18,698 nt of DNA from CAYVTM01 sp964454645 (GTDB taxonomy: Bacteria > Bacteroidota > Bacteroidia > Sphingobacteriales > Sphingobacteriaceae): contig CAYVTM010000016.1 in NCBI GenBank assembly GCA_964454645.1, forward strand, positions 1-18,698, in the 5' to 3' direction. Below are positions 1 to 7,346 of this stretch, piece after piece (position 1 is the first letter of the stretch; each line of letters starts with the position of its first letter). The translations under genes were made by a program, and so were the position numbers. The notes under the pieces are model-generated. The model worked only from the letters and a program-made list of their open reading frames with translations. It was not told the origin of the DNA and did no database searches.

Positions 1-709
1 CACCGTTCGGTTTAGAACTTGTAATGGATTTTCCATCAAAACGAATAACTCCTTCATCAGCGATAGGTCCGGAACCTATCCAAATTGTTCCGTCACTATC
101 TTCTAAAAAGCATTGTATCCATTTAAGTTGAAGGTTTTGATTGTTTGAAATATTCTTCTTATCTAAGAAACGACTAAACAATTTTCCGTCATAACAATAC
201 AAATCTTGTGAAGTGCCGAACCAGATTGTTTCATTTTTGTCCTGCATCATACTCCATACTGAATTTATGCCAGATTGGGGTGTTCCAAAACCAATGGGAT
301 TGTTTAATACAATAGGAATTTTTGAAATAGTTTTTCCATCATACCGACTAATGCCATCGTCCGTGCCAAACCAAATATTCCCCGACTTATCTTCCAAAAT
401 TGACCAAATTTTATTATTACTTAAACCATCTTGTACTGTAAATTGGGTAAATTCTTTTCCGTCATATCTGTAAACACCTTCGCCTGTTGTCCCAAACCAA
501 AGGTTTCCGTCTTTGTCTTGCAGACTACAATGTACATTTTGATGTTCGGTTGTGCCTTGTGTTTTTGTCAGTTTTGTGTTTTTGCTTGTAAAAGATAGTT
601 GTTCGACAACCGTTTTATTCGGTTGTTCTGTTTTTGTCTGTCCGTTACAAGAGGTGAAAAATATTGACACCAACAGTAAGGAGAATATTTTGCTTTTGAA
701 TTTTATCAT
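1..709 (-). CDS. Reg_prop (two-component regulator propeller) lipoprotein, 3' end cut off
   Basis: This frame is open from an ATG at 709 to the window edge (236 codons seen, no stop), so the C-terminus is missing. The product begins with a lipoprotein signal: a basic start (MIKFKSK), a hydrophobic stretch, then a FFTSC-NGQ lipobox with Cys at about residue 21. It is probably exported and lipid-anchored. The remainder consists of repeats of the Reg_prop type: D(K/S)(D/S)G(N/T)(L/I)W(F/I)G(T/S)..(G)(V/I).RYDGK, seen at about residues 65-85, 108-128, 164-180 and 207-228. Such blades build a beta-propeller, often the sensor part of hybrid two-component systems or a stand-alone periplasmic propeller. 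Whether a histidine kinase follows lies outside the window. A family-1 repeat (776-905) lies just upstream. The fold is confident; the ligand and role are unknown. Confidence 0.85.
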   Translation of the reverse strand, partial: MIKFKSKIFSLLLVSIFFTSCNGQTKTEQPNKTVVEQLSFTSKNTKLTKTQGTTEHQNVHCSLQDKDGNLWFGTTGEGVYRYDGKEFTQFTVQDGLSNNKIWSILEDKSGNIWFGTDDGISRYDGKTISKIPIVLNNPIGFGTPQSGINSVWSMMQDKNETIWFGTSQDLYCYDGKLFSRFLDKKNISNNQNLQLKWIQCFLEDSDGTIWIGSGPIADEGVIRFDGKSITSSKPNG

Positions 710-775
710 TTGTTGCTTTTGTCTGTTAGTATTTTTAATTCGTTCTATGTTTGCACGCTGTCGCCAATGGTTGCA

Positions 776-905
776 GCTAACAGTTCGGGTATTGCCGCAG
801 TGGGGGAATTTGGAAATCGTCAGCCGAATTTAGCACTAAAGTTTCATAGTAGCACAGCTGTTGAATTATGTTCGTCAGCCCGCATTGCGGCAATACCTTG
901 TTAGC
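776..905. repeat. Family-1 palindromic repeat, copy A
   Basis: This is a 130-bp imperfect palindrome that starts GCTAAC and ends GTTAGC. After the six-base ends comes an asymmetric unpaired patch (AGTTCGG on the left, about AAG on the right). A stem follows (GTATTGCCGCA.TG), pairing 788-800 with the segment just before 897. The stem sequence differs from the other copies, but the architecture is the same: paired ends, lopsided bulge, paired stem, and a G opposite T within the stem. It sits between the stop at 919 and the start at 709, downstream of the HEPN-type gene. Confidence 0.7.
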
Positions 906-918
906 GGTAGTTCTTCTG

Positions 919-1941
919 TCATTCCGTTGTAAGGTCATCATCAATTTTCAGGAGGGTTAAGATTATTAGTTTTAGAAGTCTGTGATAGTCAAATTCGTGT
1001 TCCTTTTCGGAAAACGTATTTGTGCCGTGTAAATATTTATTCCTTAGGTCGTAGCCGTTGGTAAATTCCTTTTTGTTGAGATAAAAATTAAAGTAGTTCC
1101 TTTCTTGTCGTGAGAACAATGTGTTTTCAGCAATTACCAGTTTCTTGTCAATTAATTCGTCCATCACTGTCCTACACTGTAAAGGATAATTCCAATAACT
1201 AAGAACTTCTTTATAGTGCAATTCCCCAATTAAGTAAATCATAATATCCTTGTTCAAAGTCACATACTCGTCATTGCTTAGTTTTAGATAACCGTCATTC
1301 ATTAAACTTTGAATAGTATCGCGTTGGTAGTTTTCAAAGTATTCAAATTTCACATTCTCATTTGTTATCAGGTCAAACAAACAATGATATTTATTCTCGA
1401 AGTGTTTAACATAGAACAAATGACTTTGGTCCGAAAAGAATAAATGTTTTAGTTGGAGAATTAAGTTGTCGTCCGAGTAAAGATATTTTTTCGGTCTGTT
1501 ACTATATATTTCACTAATTCTAATTGGAGTAGAACTGATTTGAATAAGTTCAAGGTCAATGCTCTTTTCGTCAACAAGCAATTTGTATTGCTTTAACAAA
1601 AATTCAAATTCGGGTGTCAGAGTTCGGATCTTTTCCAAATAACTTGATTCACTTAATGGTAGTTGAAAAGCAATTTTGTTTGGTGAAATTCTCTCGTTTA
1701 AAAATCCGATGTAAGAATTAATTACTGATTCTAAACTTTTATTCTTTCGTTTCAAGTAATGCTCATAGATATACAACTGAAGGTTGGATAAATTTTCTTT
1801 TCTAAAAAATGAGAAACCAATTTCATATTCGTTTTTTGATTTCATAAATGTCCGCTCAAGAACATCTAATTCACTTTGCTTACTAACTAATGCGATTAGG
1901 TTCTTTTCGTCTGTGTAGAAAAAGAGATATTTGAAAACCAA
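919..1941 (-). CDS. HEPN-motif protein, C-terminal part (frameshifted from the gene at 2828-2100)
   Basis: This 340-codon frame ends at 919. Its only nominal start is a TTG at 1941 inside a hydrophobic segment (LFLVFKYLFF), an unlikely initiation site. The frame stays open upstream to about 2148 with protein-like sequence (GHTWNVGVSFNKDQKEPF) but contains no ATG. It overlaps the end of the upstream reading frame, which lies in another phase. I therefore read it as the second half of one gene of about 635 codons. Near the C-terminus is DLRNKYLHG (R300-X4-H305 in this numbering), which matches the R-X4-6-H motif of HEPN ribonuclease domains and is followed by a helical tail (HRLLKLIILTLLKI). 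HEPN proteins are common toxins and abortive-infection effectors. A defence role is inferred only from this motif and the neighbourhood; the rest of the protein is not recognised. Confidence 0.6.
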   Translation of the reverse strand: MVFKYLFFYTDEKNLIALVSKQSELDVLERTFMKSKNEYEIGFSFFRKENLSNLQLYIYEHYLKRKNKSLESVINSYIGFLNERISPNKIAFQLPLSESSYLEKIRTLTPEFEFLLKQYKLLVDEKSIDLELIQISSTPIRISEIYSNRPKKYLYSDDNLILQLKHLFFSDQSHLFYVKHFENKYHCLFDLITNENVKFEYFENYQRDTIQSLMNDGYLKLSNDEYVTLNKDIMIYLIGELHYKEVLSYWNYPLQCRTVMDELIDKKLVIAENTLFSRQERNYFNFYLNKKEFTNGYDLRNKYLHGTNTFSEKEHEFDYHRLLKLIILTLLKIDDDLTTE

Positions 1942-2099
1942 AAAGAGGTCTATGTCGGTAGGTAATAAATCAAGAAAACTTTCGCTGTAAGATGTTTCAA
2001 ATGTTGTTCCTTCGATTTCAAATTTGAATGGCTCTTTTTGGTCTTTATTGAATGATACACCAACATTCCAAGTATGTCCGTTTTGAAGAACTTTTTCAT

Positions 2100-2828
2100 T
2101 TAACTCTTGCGATTTCTTTTTGCCTTTAGCCGTGTTTTTGGGCTTAGTTTAAACTCGTTTGTATCTCTTGAGTTTTCAATTAGCCTTACATAATTGAGAT
2201 TCGGGTCTGCACTATCCAAATAGGAATTAATGATTGTTTCCTTGTCGGTAAGGCTTAAACTTTTTGGGAAATGATTTTTTTCTTTTCTGCCAAAGTTGTC
2301 TTTTTCTTCTATGCTTGATAAAATAATTTCCGCACTGTCTGAATATGTAATCAGGAAACTTTTAATGGTCTTATCGTATTTATCTACAACCTTTTTTTCT
2401 TTTAGTATGTAGCGTATTTGTGTCGGCTGCTTTGCCAAAATCTCTAACAAAGTTGAGTCAGATATTTTCTTTAAACTGTTTAGATTATTCAACAAATTCC
2501 AGTAGTCCCCATAGTAGTTGTAGTCAAGTGTTGTTAACTCTTGTTCCAGGATTTCATCGGAAATTTTGAGGATTCTATCTTTCAGTTGATTATAAGCAGC
2601 TTCAACATTCTCCTTGTATGATGCCTTTTGGTTTTCGTCCCAAGTTGTCAGAAACAGATTGTTGTCAAAATATAATTTGATGTTGTAGAACTCTAATAAG
2701 TCAATCAAACCAAAGTCAGAGCCAGCTTTGAAATTATTAAGTAAGCTTTCCGCTTTACTTAATTGGTGTCCGCCAGCCATATCCTCTCGTGAGTAGAATT
2801 TAATTCTATGTCGTTTGTTTTCACTCAT
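2100..2828 (-). CDS. N-terminal part of a split HEPN-type protein, function unknown
   Basis: The ATG at 2828 opens a 242-residue hydrophilic, helix-rich product (MSENKRHRIKFYSREDMAGG...) that I do not recognise by family. It ends in a basic stretch (LKAKRNRKS) at a TAA spanning 2102-2100. The next reading frame downstream is already open here, from 2148. Slippage or loss of one base in the T5 run at 2117-2121 (A5 on the coding strand) would join the two as ...LKAKKKSQELNEKVLQNGHTWNV..., giving one protein of about 635 residues that ends in a HEPN motif. It could instead be a deliberate two-gene arrangement or a sequencing error. A family-1 repeat lies 34 bases upstream of the ATG. Confidence 0.6.
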   Translation of the reverse strand: MSENKRHRIKFYSREDMAGGHQLSKAESLLNNFKAGSDFGLIDLLEFYNIKLYFDNNLFLTTWDENQKASYKENVEAAYNQLKDRILKISDEILEQELTTLDYNYYGDYWNLLNNLNSLKKISDSTLLEILAKQPTQIRYILKEKKVVDKYDKTIKSFLITYSDSAEIILSSIEEKDNFGRKEKNHFPKSLSLTDKETIINSYLDSADPNLNYVRLIENSRDTNEFKLSPKTRLKAKRNRKS

Positions 2829-2862
2829 TTCTTAAATAGTAGAACTGTCCCCTAAAATTACC

Positions 2863-2992
2863 GCTAACGGGTCGGGGCTTTGCGTTCGGGCGGGTTTCGG
2901 AGCACAAAACTTTCAATAAGCACTGAACTTGAATAGAAGCACAAAGCTCCAAGTTTGCACGTCAGCCCGCCTGACGCAAAACCCGTGTTAGC
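2863..2992. repeat. Family-1 palindromic repeat, copy B
   Basis: This 130-bp element, the same length as copy A, has ends GCTAAC (2863-2868) and GTTAGC (2987-2992). An asymmetric bulge (GGGTC against A) precedes a stem built on GGGGCTTTGCGT and ACGCAAAACCC, then a GGCGGG/CCCGCC stem. The central part shares the string TTTCGGAGCAC with copy D and AGCAC repeats with C and E. It lies between the stop of the secreted-protein gene (3009) and the start of the HEPN-type gene (2828). Confidence 0.75.
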
Positions 2993-3008
2993 ACTCGTTT
3001 TTCTTCTA

Positions 3009-3776
3009 TCAATGAACATCAATTCCGTCAAAATATATTTCAGAAATTGCTGTGTCGTCATACTTGTCACCTTTATAAACTTCCAAAATCTCAAACTTAA
3101 TTGTCCACCAAGGCTTTGCTTGTAATTGCTCCCAATTTTCTCTGTTAGCATAGCCTAATGGCTCAAATTTAAAATGTTGTTCTTGTCTGCTGTCAGCCAA
3201 GTTAAGTATAGCAAACGGTTTGTTGTCAACATACATTTTAAGTTTTTCTACTCTTGAATTGTCTTTCCAAGCTGTTGGCGATTTTACATAACCATTAACG
3301 ATAATGATTTCAGTTATACGAGGATTTTGTGGCGGAAAATGATAAATTACATATTCGCCAATTCCATATCCAGGAACTCCTTCAATCCAAGCTGTCTTGT
3401 AGTTAAGGTCGTGAATATTTTTTGCGGAATAATTTATTCCTTTATAAGTTTTTAATGTCGAAGATGCGGAAATAGTGTCTTGTCCGCCACCACAATACCA
3501 ACTACAACCTACACCTAAAATGTCCCAATAACTTTCATTGGTTTCATCACAATTGTCGTAGATTTTTTTGTCAGTTGCACTTAGTTTTTCATAGTCAGCC
3601 TGATTACTCACCTTGTTCCAAACTTTCTCGCAAAGTTCTCGTTGTCGAATAAATTCAATTTCTCCTTCTACACTTTTGTCAACAAGAAAACCCAAAGTCG
3701 GTTGCATTTCCTTAACTGTCTGGGCAAAAGTTGTCAGTGTGAAAATTGTCAAAATATATGTCAGAATTTGTCGCAT
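3009..3776 (-). CDS. Secreted NADase-type glycan-binding domain protein
   Basis: The 255-residue product begins with a Sec signal peptide (MRQILTYILTIFTLTTFAQT; likely cleavage after TTFA, before Q). The first half of the mature region carries several cysteines (CEKVW, NCDE, CSWYCGGGQ). From about residue 103 to the end is a domain matching the NADase-type glycan-binding (discoidin-like) family: SASSTL..YKGINYSAKNIHDLNYKTAWIEGVPGYGIGEY, then IIIVNGYVKSPTAWKDNSRVEKLKMYVDN, and the closing EILEVYKGDKYDDTAISEIYFDG. These sequence blocks are characteristic of the family, so I am confident of the domain. The protein probably acts in the periplasm or outside the cell, binding a carbohydrate; the ligand is unknown. 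Repeats lie on both sides (a collapsed one at 3798-3818, a full one at 2863-2992), so it occupies its own repeat-bounded unit. Confidence 0.85.
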   Translation of the reverse strand: MRQILTYILTIFTLTTFAQTVKEMQPTLGFLVDKSVEGEIEFIRQRELCEKVWNKVSNQADYEKLSATDKKIYDNCDETNESYWDILGVGCSWYCGGGQDTISASSTLKTYKGINYSAKNIHDLNYKTAWIEGVPGYGIGEYVIYHFPPQNPRITEIIIVNGYVKSPTAWKDNSRVEKLKMYVDNKPFAILNLADSRQEQHFKFEPLGYANRENWEQLQAKPWWTIKFEILEVYKGDKYDDTAISEIYFDGIDVH

Positions 3777-3797
3777 AGTCTGTCTTTTAAAATGAGT

Positions 3798-3818
3798 GCT
3801 AACGGTTAGCGGCTGTTA
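3798..3818. repeat. Collapsed family-1 repeat
   Basis: GCTAACGGTTAGCGGCT is followed at once by GTTA. Its first 17 bases match the left end of copies C and D (GCTAACGGTTTGCGGCT, one mismatch to the C/D pattern), and the closing GTTA is the right end. About 110 internal bases are absent, as expected of a deletion derivative or minimal form. It also contains the perfect palindrome GCTAACGGTTAGC (3798-3810) and supplies the stop codon (3808-3806) of the gene to its right. Confidence 0.5.
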
Positions 3819-4504
3819 TTTTTTGTTGTGTCAATAATTGTTGCTTCTGTTTGTCCTACGATTGTATGTTCGTCTAATTCAGTAAAAATGGTTTTGTCCT
3901 TATCAACAAGTTCAGTTAAACTTTTACTTTCAAAATACTCGTCTTCCAAATGTGGTTTCGTCCCAATTTTAAATGACAAACTTTGAATTTCACGTTTTTC
4001 TACGCAACAAGTTTTTCCTTTTCCGAAAAATGTTGATGGGTTAAATCCAATCAAATACTCGTCTAAATTTGTTCCGTCAATTTGTTTAACTATTAGTCTT
4101 GAATAAGTCTTGTCAAAAGTCCATTCAGTTAAATATCCTATTCCGTTGCTGTCAACTGTCAAAATATTGTCGTCCACGTTTGATAAAACTAAATTGATTT
4201 CGCCTTTATATCCGTTGGGAACTATAATTGTCAATGTTGGTGAGTAAAGTTGGTAGTGAAATGCTAAGAAAGAAATACTTGTTGTGATAAACATTAGCGT
4301 CAAGTATGAAGTTTTCTTAAAGATAAGTTTTAGTAGTCCTGACAAAATAAGGCAGACAATAATAATTCCGACAATACACATTCCACCTAAAAAAAGTCCC
4401 GACAAAATCATTCCGCCAGGAACAGTTGTCAACTTGAAAAGTAAAGTCGTCAAAAGTCCAACCGATAAAAGTCCGAATATGATTTTTAGTTTACGCTCTG
4501 TCAT
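3806..4504 (-). CDS. Membrane protein with three predicted TM helices and an extracytoplasmic-type C-terminal domain
   Basis: The 232-residue product begins MTERKLKIIFG. Three hydrophobic helices are visible at about residues 8-25, 31-58 and 66-85. The soluble C-terminal part starts with LTIIVPNGYKGEINLVLSN, resembling small Bacteroidota membrane proteins with a beta-rich tail after an IP.GY.G motif. I cannot name a family with confidence. Adjacent cysteines occur at about residue 170 (KTCCVEKRE). The reading frame runs into the collapsed repeat and takes its TAA from it (3808-3806), so the last three residues (NSR) may be repeat-encoded. It sits alone between repeats, apparently a single-gene unit. 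Confidence 0.75.
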   Translation of the reverse strand: MTERKLKIIFGLLSVGLLTTLLFKLTTVPGGMILSGLFLGGMCIVGIIIVCLILSGLLKLIFKKTSYLTLMFITTSISFLAFHYQLYSPTLTIIVPNGYKGEINLVLSNVDDNILTVDSNGIGYLTEWTFDKTYSRLIVKQIDGTNLDEYLIGFNPSTFFGKGKTCCVEKREIQSLSFKIGTKPHLEDEYFESKSLTELVDKDKTIFTELDEHTIVGQTEATIIDTTKNNSR

Positions 4505-4557
4505 AACTTCATTCTGTTGTCTGTCGTGTCTGTTTATACGGTCGTTCTATAATAGCC

Positions 4558-4688
4558 GCTAACGGTTCGCGGCTTGGCGAAGTGCGGGACTTTTAGCACT
4601 ACACTTCAATTGAAGCACCAAAACTCAAAATTAGCAATTACTTTCATACGAAGCACTTCACCCCGCATTTCGCCAAGCCCGTGTTATC
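4558..4688. repeat. Family-1 palindromic repeat, copy C
   Basis: This 131-bp element has ends GCTAAC (4558-4563) and GTTATC (4683-4688). The bulge is GGTTC against A. The long stem GGCTTGGCGAAGTGCGGG pairs with CCCGCATTTCGCCAAGCC, with one G opposite T. The sequence TACGGTCG at 4537-4544 lies 23 bases before the TAAC, as it does to within two bases in copies D and E. It follows the AlbA_2/HATPase gene and precedes the membrane-protein gene in transcription order. Confidence 0.8.
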
Positions 4689-4748
4689 AGCAGCCCTTCT
4701 TTCGTCCGTTCGTTGGGTCGTCCGGGTTGTTGTGGTGCGTTGGCTTGA

Positions 4749-4805
4749 TAGCTCTTTTGCATTTTTCTTTGGCTTTGTGTGGTCGGCAAAAATGCAAATG
4801 TGCTA
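4749..4805. repeat. Family-2 hairpin, downstream of the HerA operon
   Basis: The inverted repeat pairs 4749-4766 (TAGCTCTTTTGCATTTTT) with 4788-4805 (AAAAATGCAAATGTGCTA); 16 of 18 positions pair. The two failures are the T/T oppositions within TCT versus TGT, and the same positions fail in the other three family-2 hairpins. The loop reads about CTTTGGCTTTGTGTGGTCGG. It could act as a transcript 3' structure, since it lies 92 bases after the operon stop, but it lacks a convincing U-tract for an intrinsic terminator. Confidence 0.65.
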
Positions 4806-4837
4806 CCAAAAGCGTAGGCTGTCTTGTTTCTGTCTGC

Positions 4838-4884
4838 ACAATACGAACAATTACTGAACGATTAGTGAACAATACGAACAATTA
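4838..4884. repeat. Short direct repeat
   Basis: ACAATACGAACAATTA occurs identically at 4838-4853 and 4869-4884, 31 bases apart. Related GAACAATTA and GAACGATTA units fill the space between and just after them. The array ends a few bases before the AlbA_2/HATPase stop codon at 4897. It may be simple slippage-prone DNA; no function is evident. Confidence 0.5.
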
Positions 4885-4896
4885 GCGAACAATTAT

Positions 4897-6216
4897 TTAC
4901 AGTACATATTTTGCCCCTCTACCTTTTGTCCCTGATGATTTCAAAATTTCTTTTTCGACTAATTCGCTAAGTTCTTTTGATGAAAGTGTTTGCTTAGTGT
5001 CGTTGATTTTTTGGTAAATAGAGTTTGTTATAGAGCCGTTTTCTTTTGTGTAAAGCACCGCTTTTATTTGTCTGTCGTTTAATCCAAGTTTTTGCAAGTG
5101 TTCAGTGTTGTAAATGTCTTTTTGAAAAACAGCCCACATACCTGAACCTTGATAATCAAATTCGGGTTTTGGAAGTCCTGCTTCTATACACAACGTTGTC
5201 ATTTTTGAAATTCCACGCCCCCACGATTCAATGTAACCGCTTCTGAAAAAAGCGTTAGCAATGTCGGGGTTGAATGGATTTGAAGAATGATTTCCTAACA
5301 AAGTTTCAATTGTCCAATTTTCGGGTAAATGTCCTGCGTTCCAAATCATAATCTTGTCTTTGTAAACTCTGATTTGAATTGTCGCACCACTTGAATAATC
5401 TTTGTGAGCAATAGCATTTAGCAATGCTTCCCGAATTGCATCTTTCGGATATTCATAAGTTTCTATGCGATGTATTTTGTTTTCGTAACTGATAATTGCT
5501 TTGATGTATTTCGTAAAAAGTATGTCAAGCGTTTTTTCAATTTGCTCAAACAAATTACCGTGAATTTCATCTTGAAAAATCAAATCGGCATCATTTTCAA
5601 AATAGCCGATTTTAACGTAAGTACCAGTTACAAATTTTTCGGGGTCGGGGTGAAACAACAATAAAGCCGCTCTTTTCAAATATTTCCCCTCTTTCAACTT
5701 TAAATTTTCAAGAAGTTGTTCAGGTGTATCATTCAAACTTTCTTCATCAAGGCGTTTACTCCTTATTCCACGTTTTTTGAAAAAGTCAAAAGTCTCTTGT
5801 TTTAAGTCATTTACCGAAACGTTTGGAATTGGTGCACCGTCCCATTGTTTCCCTTTTTTCTGCAATAAAAATTTGTCCAATGCAGCACCTTTCAATTCCT
5901 GTTTGGGGCTTCCGCTTCGGTAGTGATATTGTCCTTTGTAACTTACTCCATTAGGATAAGGGTCAACAACAATTTCCAAATAATCGCCTTGCTTTGTTTC
6001 TTTCAAATTCACATCAACCAAAATCCCCAAAATATCACGCACTTTGTTCGGAATTTCTTCTAACAATTTTTGAGCGTCAGACACACCAACGATTTTTCCG
6101 TTATCATCTTTCCCAATGAAAATAGTGCCGCCATTGGCATTTGCAAAACCGCAAATCCATTTCAGGTATTCATCACGCCAAGTGCTTTTGTATTCTATGT
6201 TTTGGGTTTCTGACAT
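4897..6216 (-). CDS. AlbA_2 domain / HATPase_c_4 ATP-binding protein with C-terminal winged helix
   Basis: The 439-residue product has three parts. Residues about 5-125 form an AlbA_2 (Schlafen-type, PF04326-like) domain: E8YK, the signature FANANGGTIFIG (24-35), and YHYRSGS (98-103). Residues about 255-365 resemble the GHKL-type ATP-binding module found in RecG-like and transcriptional-regulator proteins: REALLNAIAHKDY (262-274, N-box E and N), IWNAGHLP (291-298) and ESWGRGI (330-336). The tail (about 375-439) looks like a winged helix (LNDRQIKAVLYTKENGSITN...). AlbA_2/HATPase proteins are usually annotated as regulators, but the Schlafen core can also be a nuclease fold. The start is 2 bases after the methyltransferase stop, so the gene is the last of a four-gene operon and is probably functionally linked to HerA-NurA. 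Confidence 0.85.
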   Translation of the reverse strand: MSETQNIEYKSTWRDEYLKWICGFANANGGTIFIGKDDNGKIVGVSDAQKLLEEIPNKVRDILGILVDVNLKETKQGDYLEIVVDPYPNGVSYKGQYHYRSGSPKQELKGAALDKFLLQKKGKQWDGAPIPNVSVNDLKQETFDFFKKRGIRSKRLDEESLNDTPEQLLENLKLKEGKYLKRAALLLFHPDPEKFVTGTYVKIGYFENDADLIFQDEIHGNLFEQIEKTLDILFTKYIKAIISYENKIHRIETYEYPKDAIREALLNAIAHKDYSSGATIQIRVYKDKIMIWNAGHLPENWTIETLLGNHSSNPFNPDIANAFFRSGYIESWGRGISKMTTLCIEAGLPKPEFDYQGSGMWAVFQKDIYNTEHLQKLGLNDRQIKAVLYTKENGSITNSIYQKINDTKQTLSSKELSELVEKEILKSSGTKGRGAKYVL

Positions 6217-6218
6217 TC

Positions 6219-7346
6219 TTATTTTCTTGTTAGAATTATATCTACTTCACCAGGTTTCATTGACATATCACCGTAAAGCTTAGTTTGCGTTTTTGTATCT
6301 TCTTTCAAAGGTTTTGCAACTATTTTAACCTGATGCTTTGGGAAATGTTTTTTCAAAATTTCAAGCGTTGAATTAAATGTAAATTCTCTTTTGTCCGTGC
6401 GAACATAAACGATACTTTTTCGCTTCATCATTTTTGCACAAAGTCCAAAAACATTATCAAGTAAATCATAATACTCTTGTTTGTTTACAAAACGTCCTTT
6501 GTGTTTGTCTTTTAGTGATTGAGGATTTTCTGTACCGCCCAAAAGCCACAATCTAAGCCATTGGTCAGCGTGATAGTCGGTAATTGAACAATAAGGCGGT
6601 GATGTAAACAGCAATGAAAATTTGATGCCATTATTTACTACTCTTTCCGCAATGTTTACTAATTGATTTGAACTATCACCAAACACAACTGCACTTTCGG
6701 TTACTTTCGGTTTCCCTTTTTCATATCGCCATTCAATTTTTTTGAGAATAAATTCGCAAGGATTTATTTCAGGCGGTTTTGCCATTTTGTTTTTCTTCCA
6801 CCATTGAACGGAATAATTCATTCCCATTGATTTTGTCATTCTCATTTGATTTGATAAACCTTCGCCCAACTTTGCGTGTAGGTAAATCAAGAGAATTGAC
6901 ATCAATGTAGCATCAACGTTGTTGTTTTTCCAATCTAAATGAGTTCGTGCTGCCAATAAAAATTTCAAAACTTCATCGCAATAGCAAATACGATAAAATT
7001 CAGGCATTCTTTCAATTGCTCTATTGTAATAATTTCGTTTACCATAAATTTCAAGTAAACGGTCAATTACTTCTTCTTTGTCCGCAGGATATAATTTTAC
7101 TGTGCCGTAAAGCCAACCAACAGGATTGATTTCAATACCTAAACTATTGCGACCTAAAACGCCACCTGCATAAATACTGCTGCATCTTCCCGCAAAAGGG
7201 TCAATAATGTAGTCGCCTTTTTTTGAGTATTTTTCTACCACATCAAAAGCAAATTCCAAAGGAAACATTGCATAGTAAGGTCCAAACCTTGCCCAACGTG
7301 CTTCGGCTGTATCAAAACCTTTTAATATTTTTTCCTTTGCTATCAT
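6219..7346 (-). CDS. DNA methyltransferase (N4-cytosine / N6-adenine, SPPY type)
   Basis: The 375-residue product carries motif I as IDPFAGRCSS (48-57), an acidic motif II (GIEINP, 70-75) and catalytic motif IV as TSPPY (248-252). The order is I before IV, with about 190 residues between. SPPY is most often seen in N4-cytosine and some N6-adenine enzymes, so the modified base is undecided. The segment RFGPYYAMFPLEFA (20-33) before motif I resembles the SAM-binding motif X of this class. Motif I is unusual: the second glycine position is R-C rather than the usual S-G (FAGSG). The ATG overlaps the NurA stop by four bases (ATGA), and the next gene starts 2 bases after its stop. In this operon it most likely marks host DNA against the HerA-NurA machine; that is inference. 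Confidence 0.88.
   Translation of the reverse strand: MIAKEKILKGFDTAEARWARFGPYYAMFPLEFAFDVVEKYSKKGDYIIDPFAGRCSSIYAGGVLGRNSLGIEINPVGWLYGTVKLYPADKEEVIDRLLEIYGKRNYYNRAIERMPEFYRICYCDEVLKFLLAARTHLDWKNNNVDATLMSILLIYLHAKLGEGLSNQMRMTKSMGMNYSVQWWKKNKMAKPPEINPCEFILKKIEWRYEKGKPKVTESAVVFGDSSNQLVNIAERVVNNGIKFSLLFTSPPYCSITDYHADQWLRLWLLGGTENPQSLKDKHKGRFVNKQEYYDLLDNVFGLCAKMMKRKSIVYVRTDKREFTFNSTLEILKKHFPKHQVKIVAKPLKEDTKTQTKLYGDMSMKPGEVDIILTRK

Noticed and set aside
552..904. Plus-strand frames opposite the propeller gene and copy A
   Set aside because: The minus-strand frame has a lipobox and Reg_prop blades, so the plus-strand frames are shadows.
4838..4884. Possible CRISPR-like or iteron array in the GAACAATTA repeats
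   Set aside because: Only two exact 16-base copies with no regular spacers, no cas genes and no replication protein; best seen as a short direct repeat.
4574..4885. Plus-strand open frames across the repeats and intergenic regions (for example around 4574-4885, 11163-11398 and 18083-18555)
   Set aside because: They translate palindromic repeats or antisense of clear minus-strand genes and give low-complexity or cysteine-rich nonsense; no family features.
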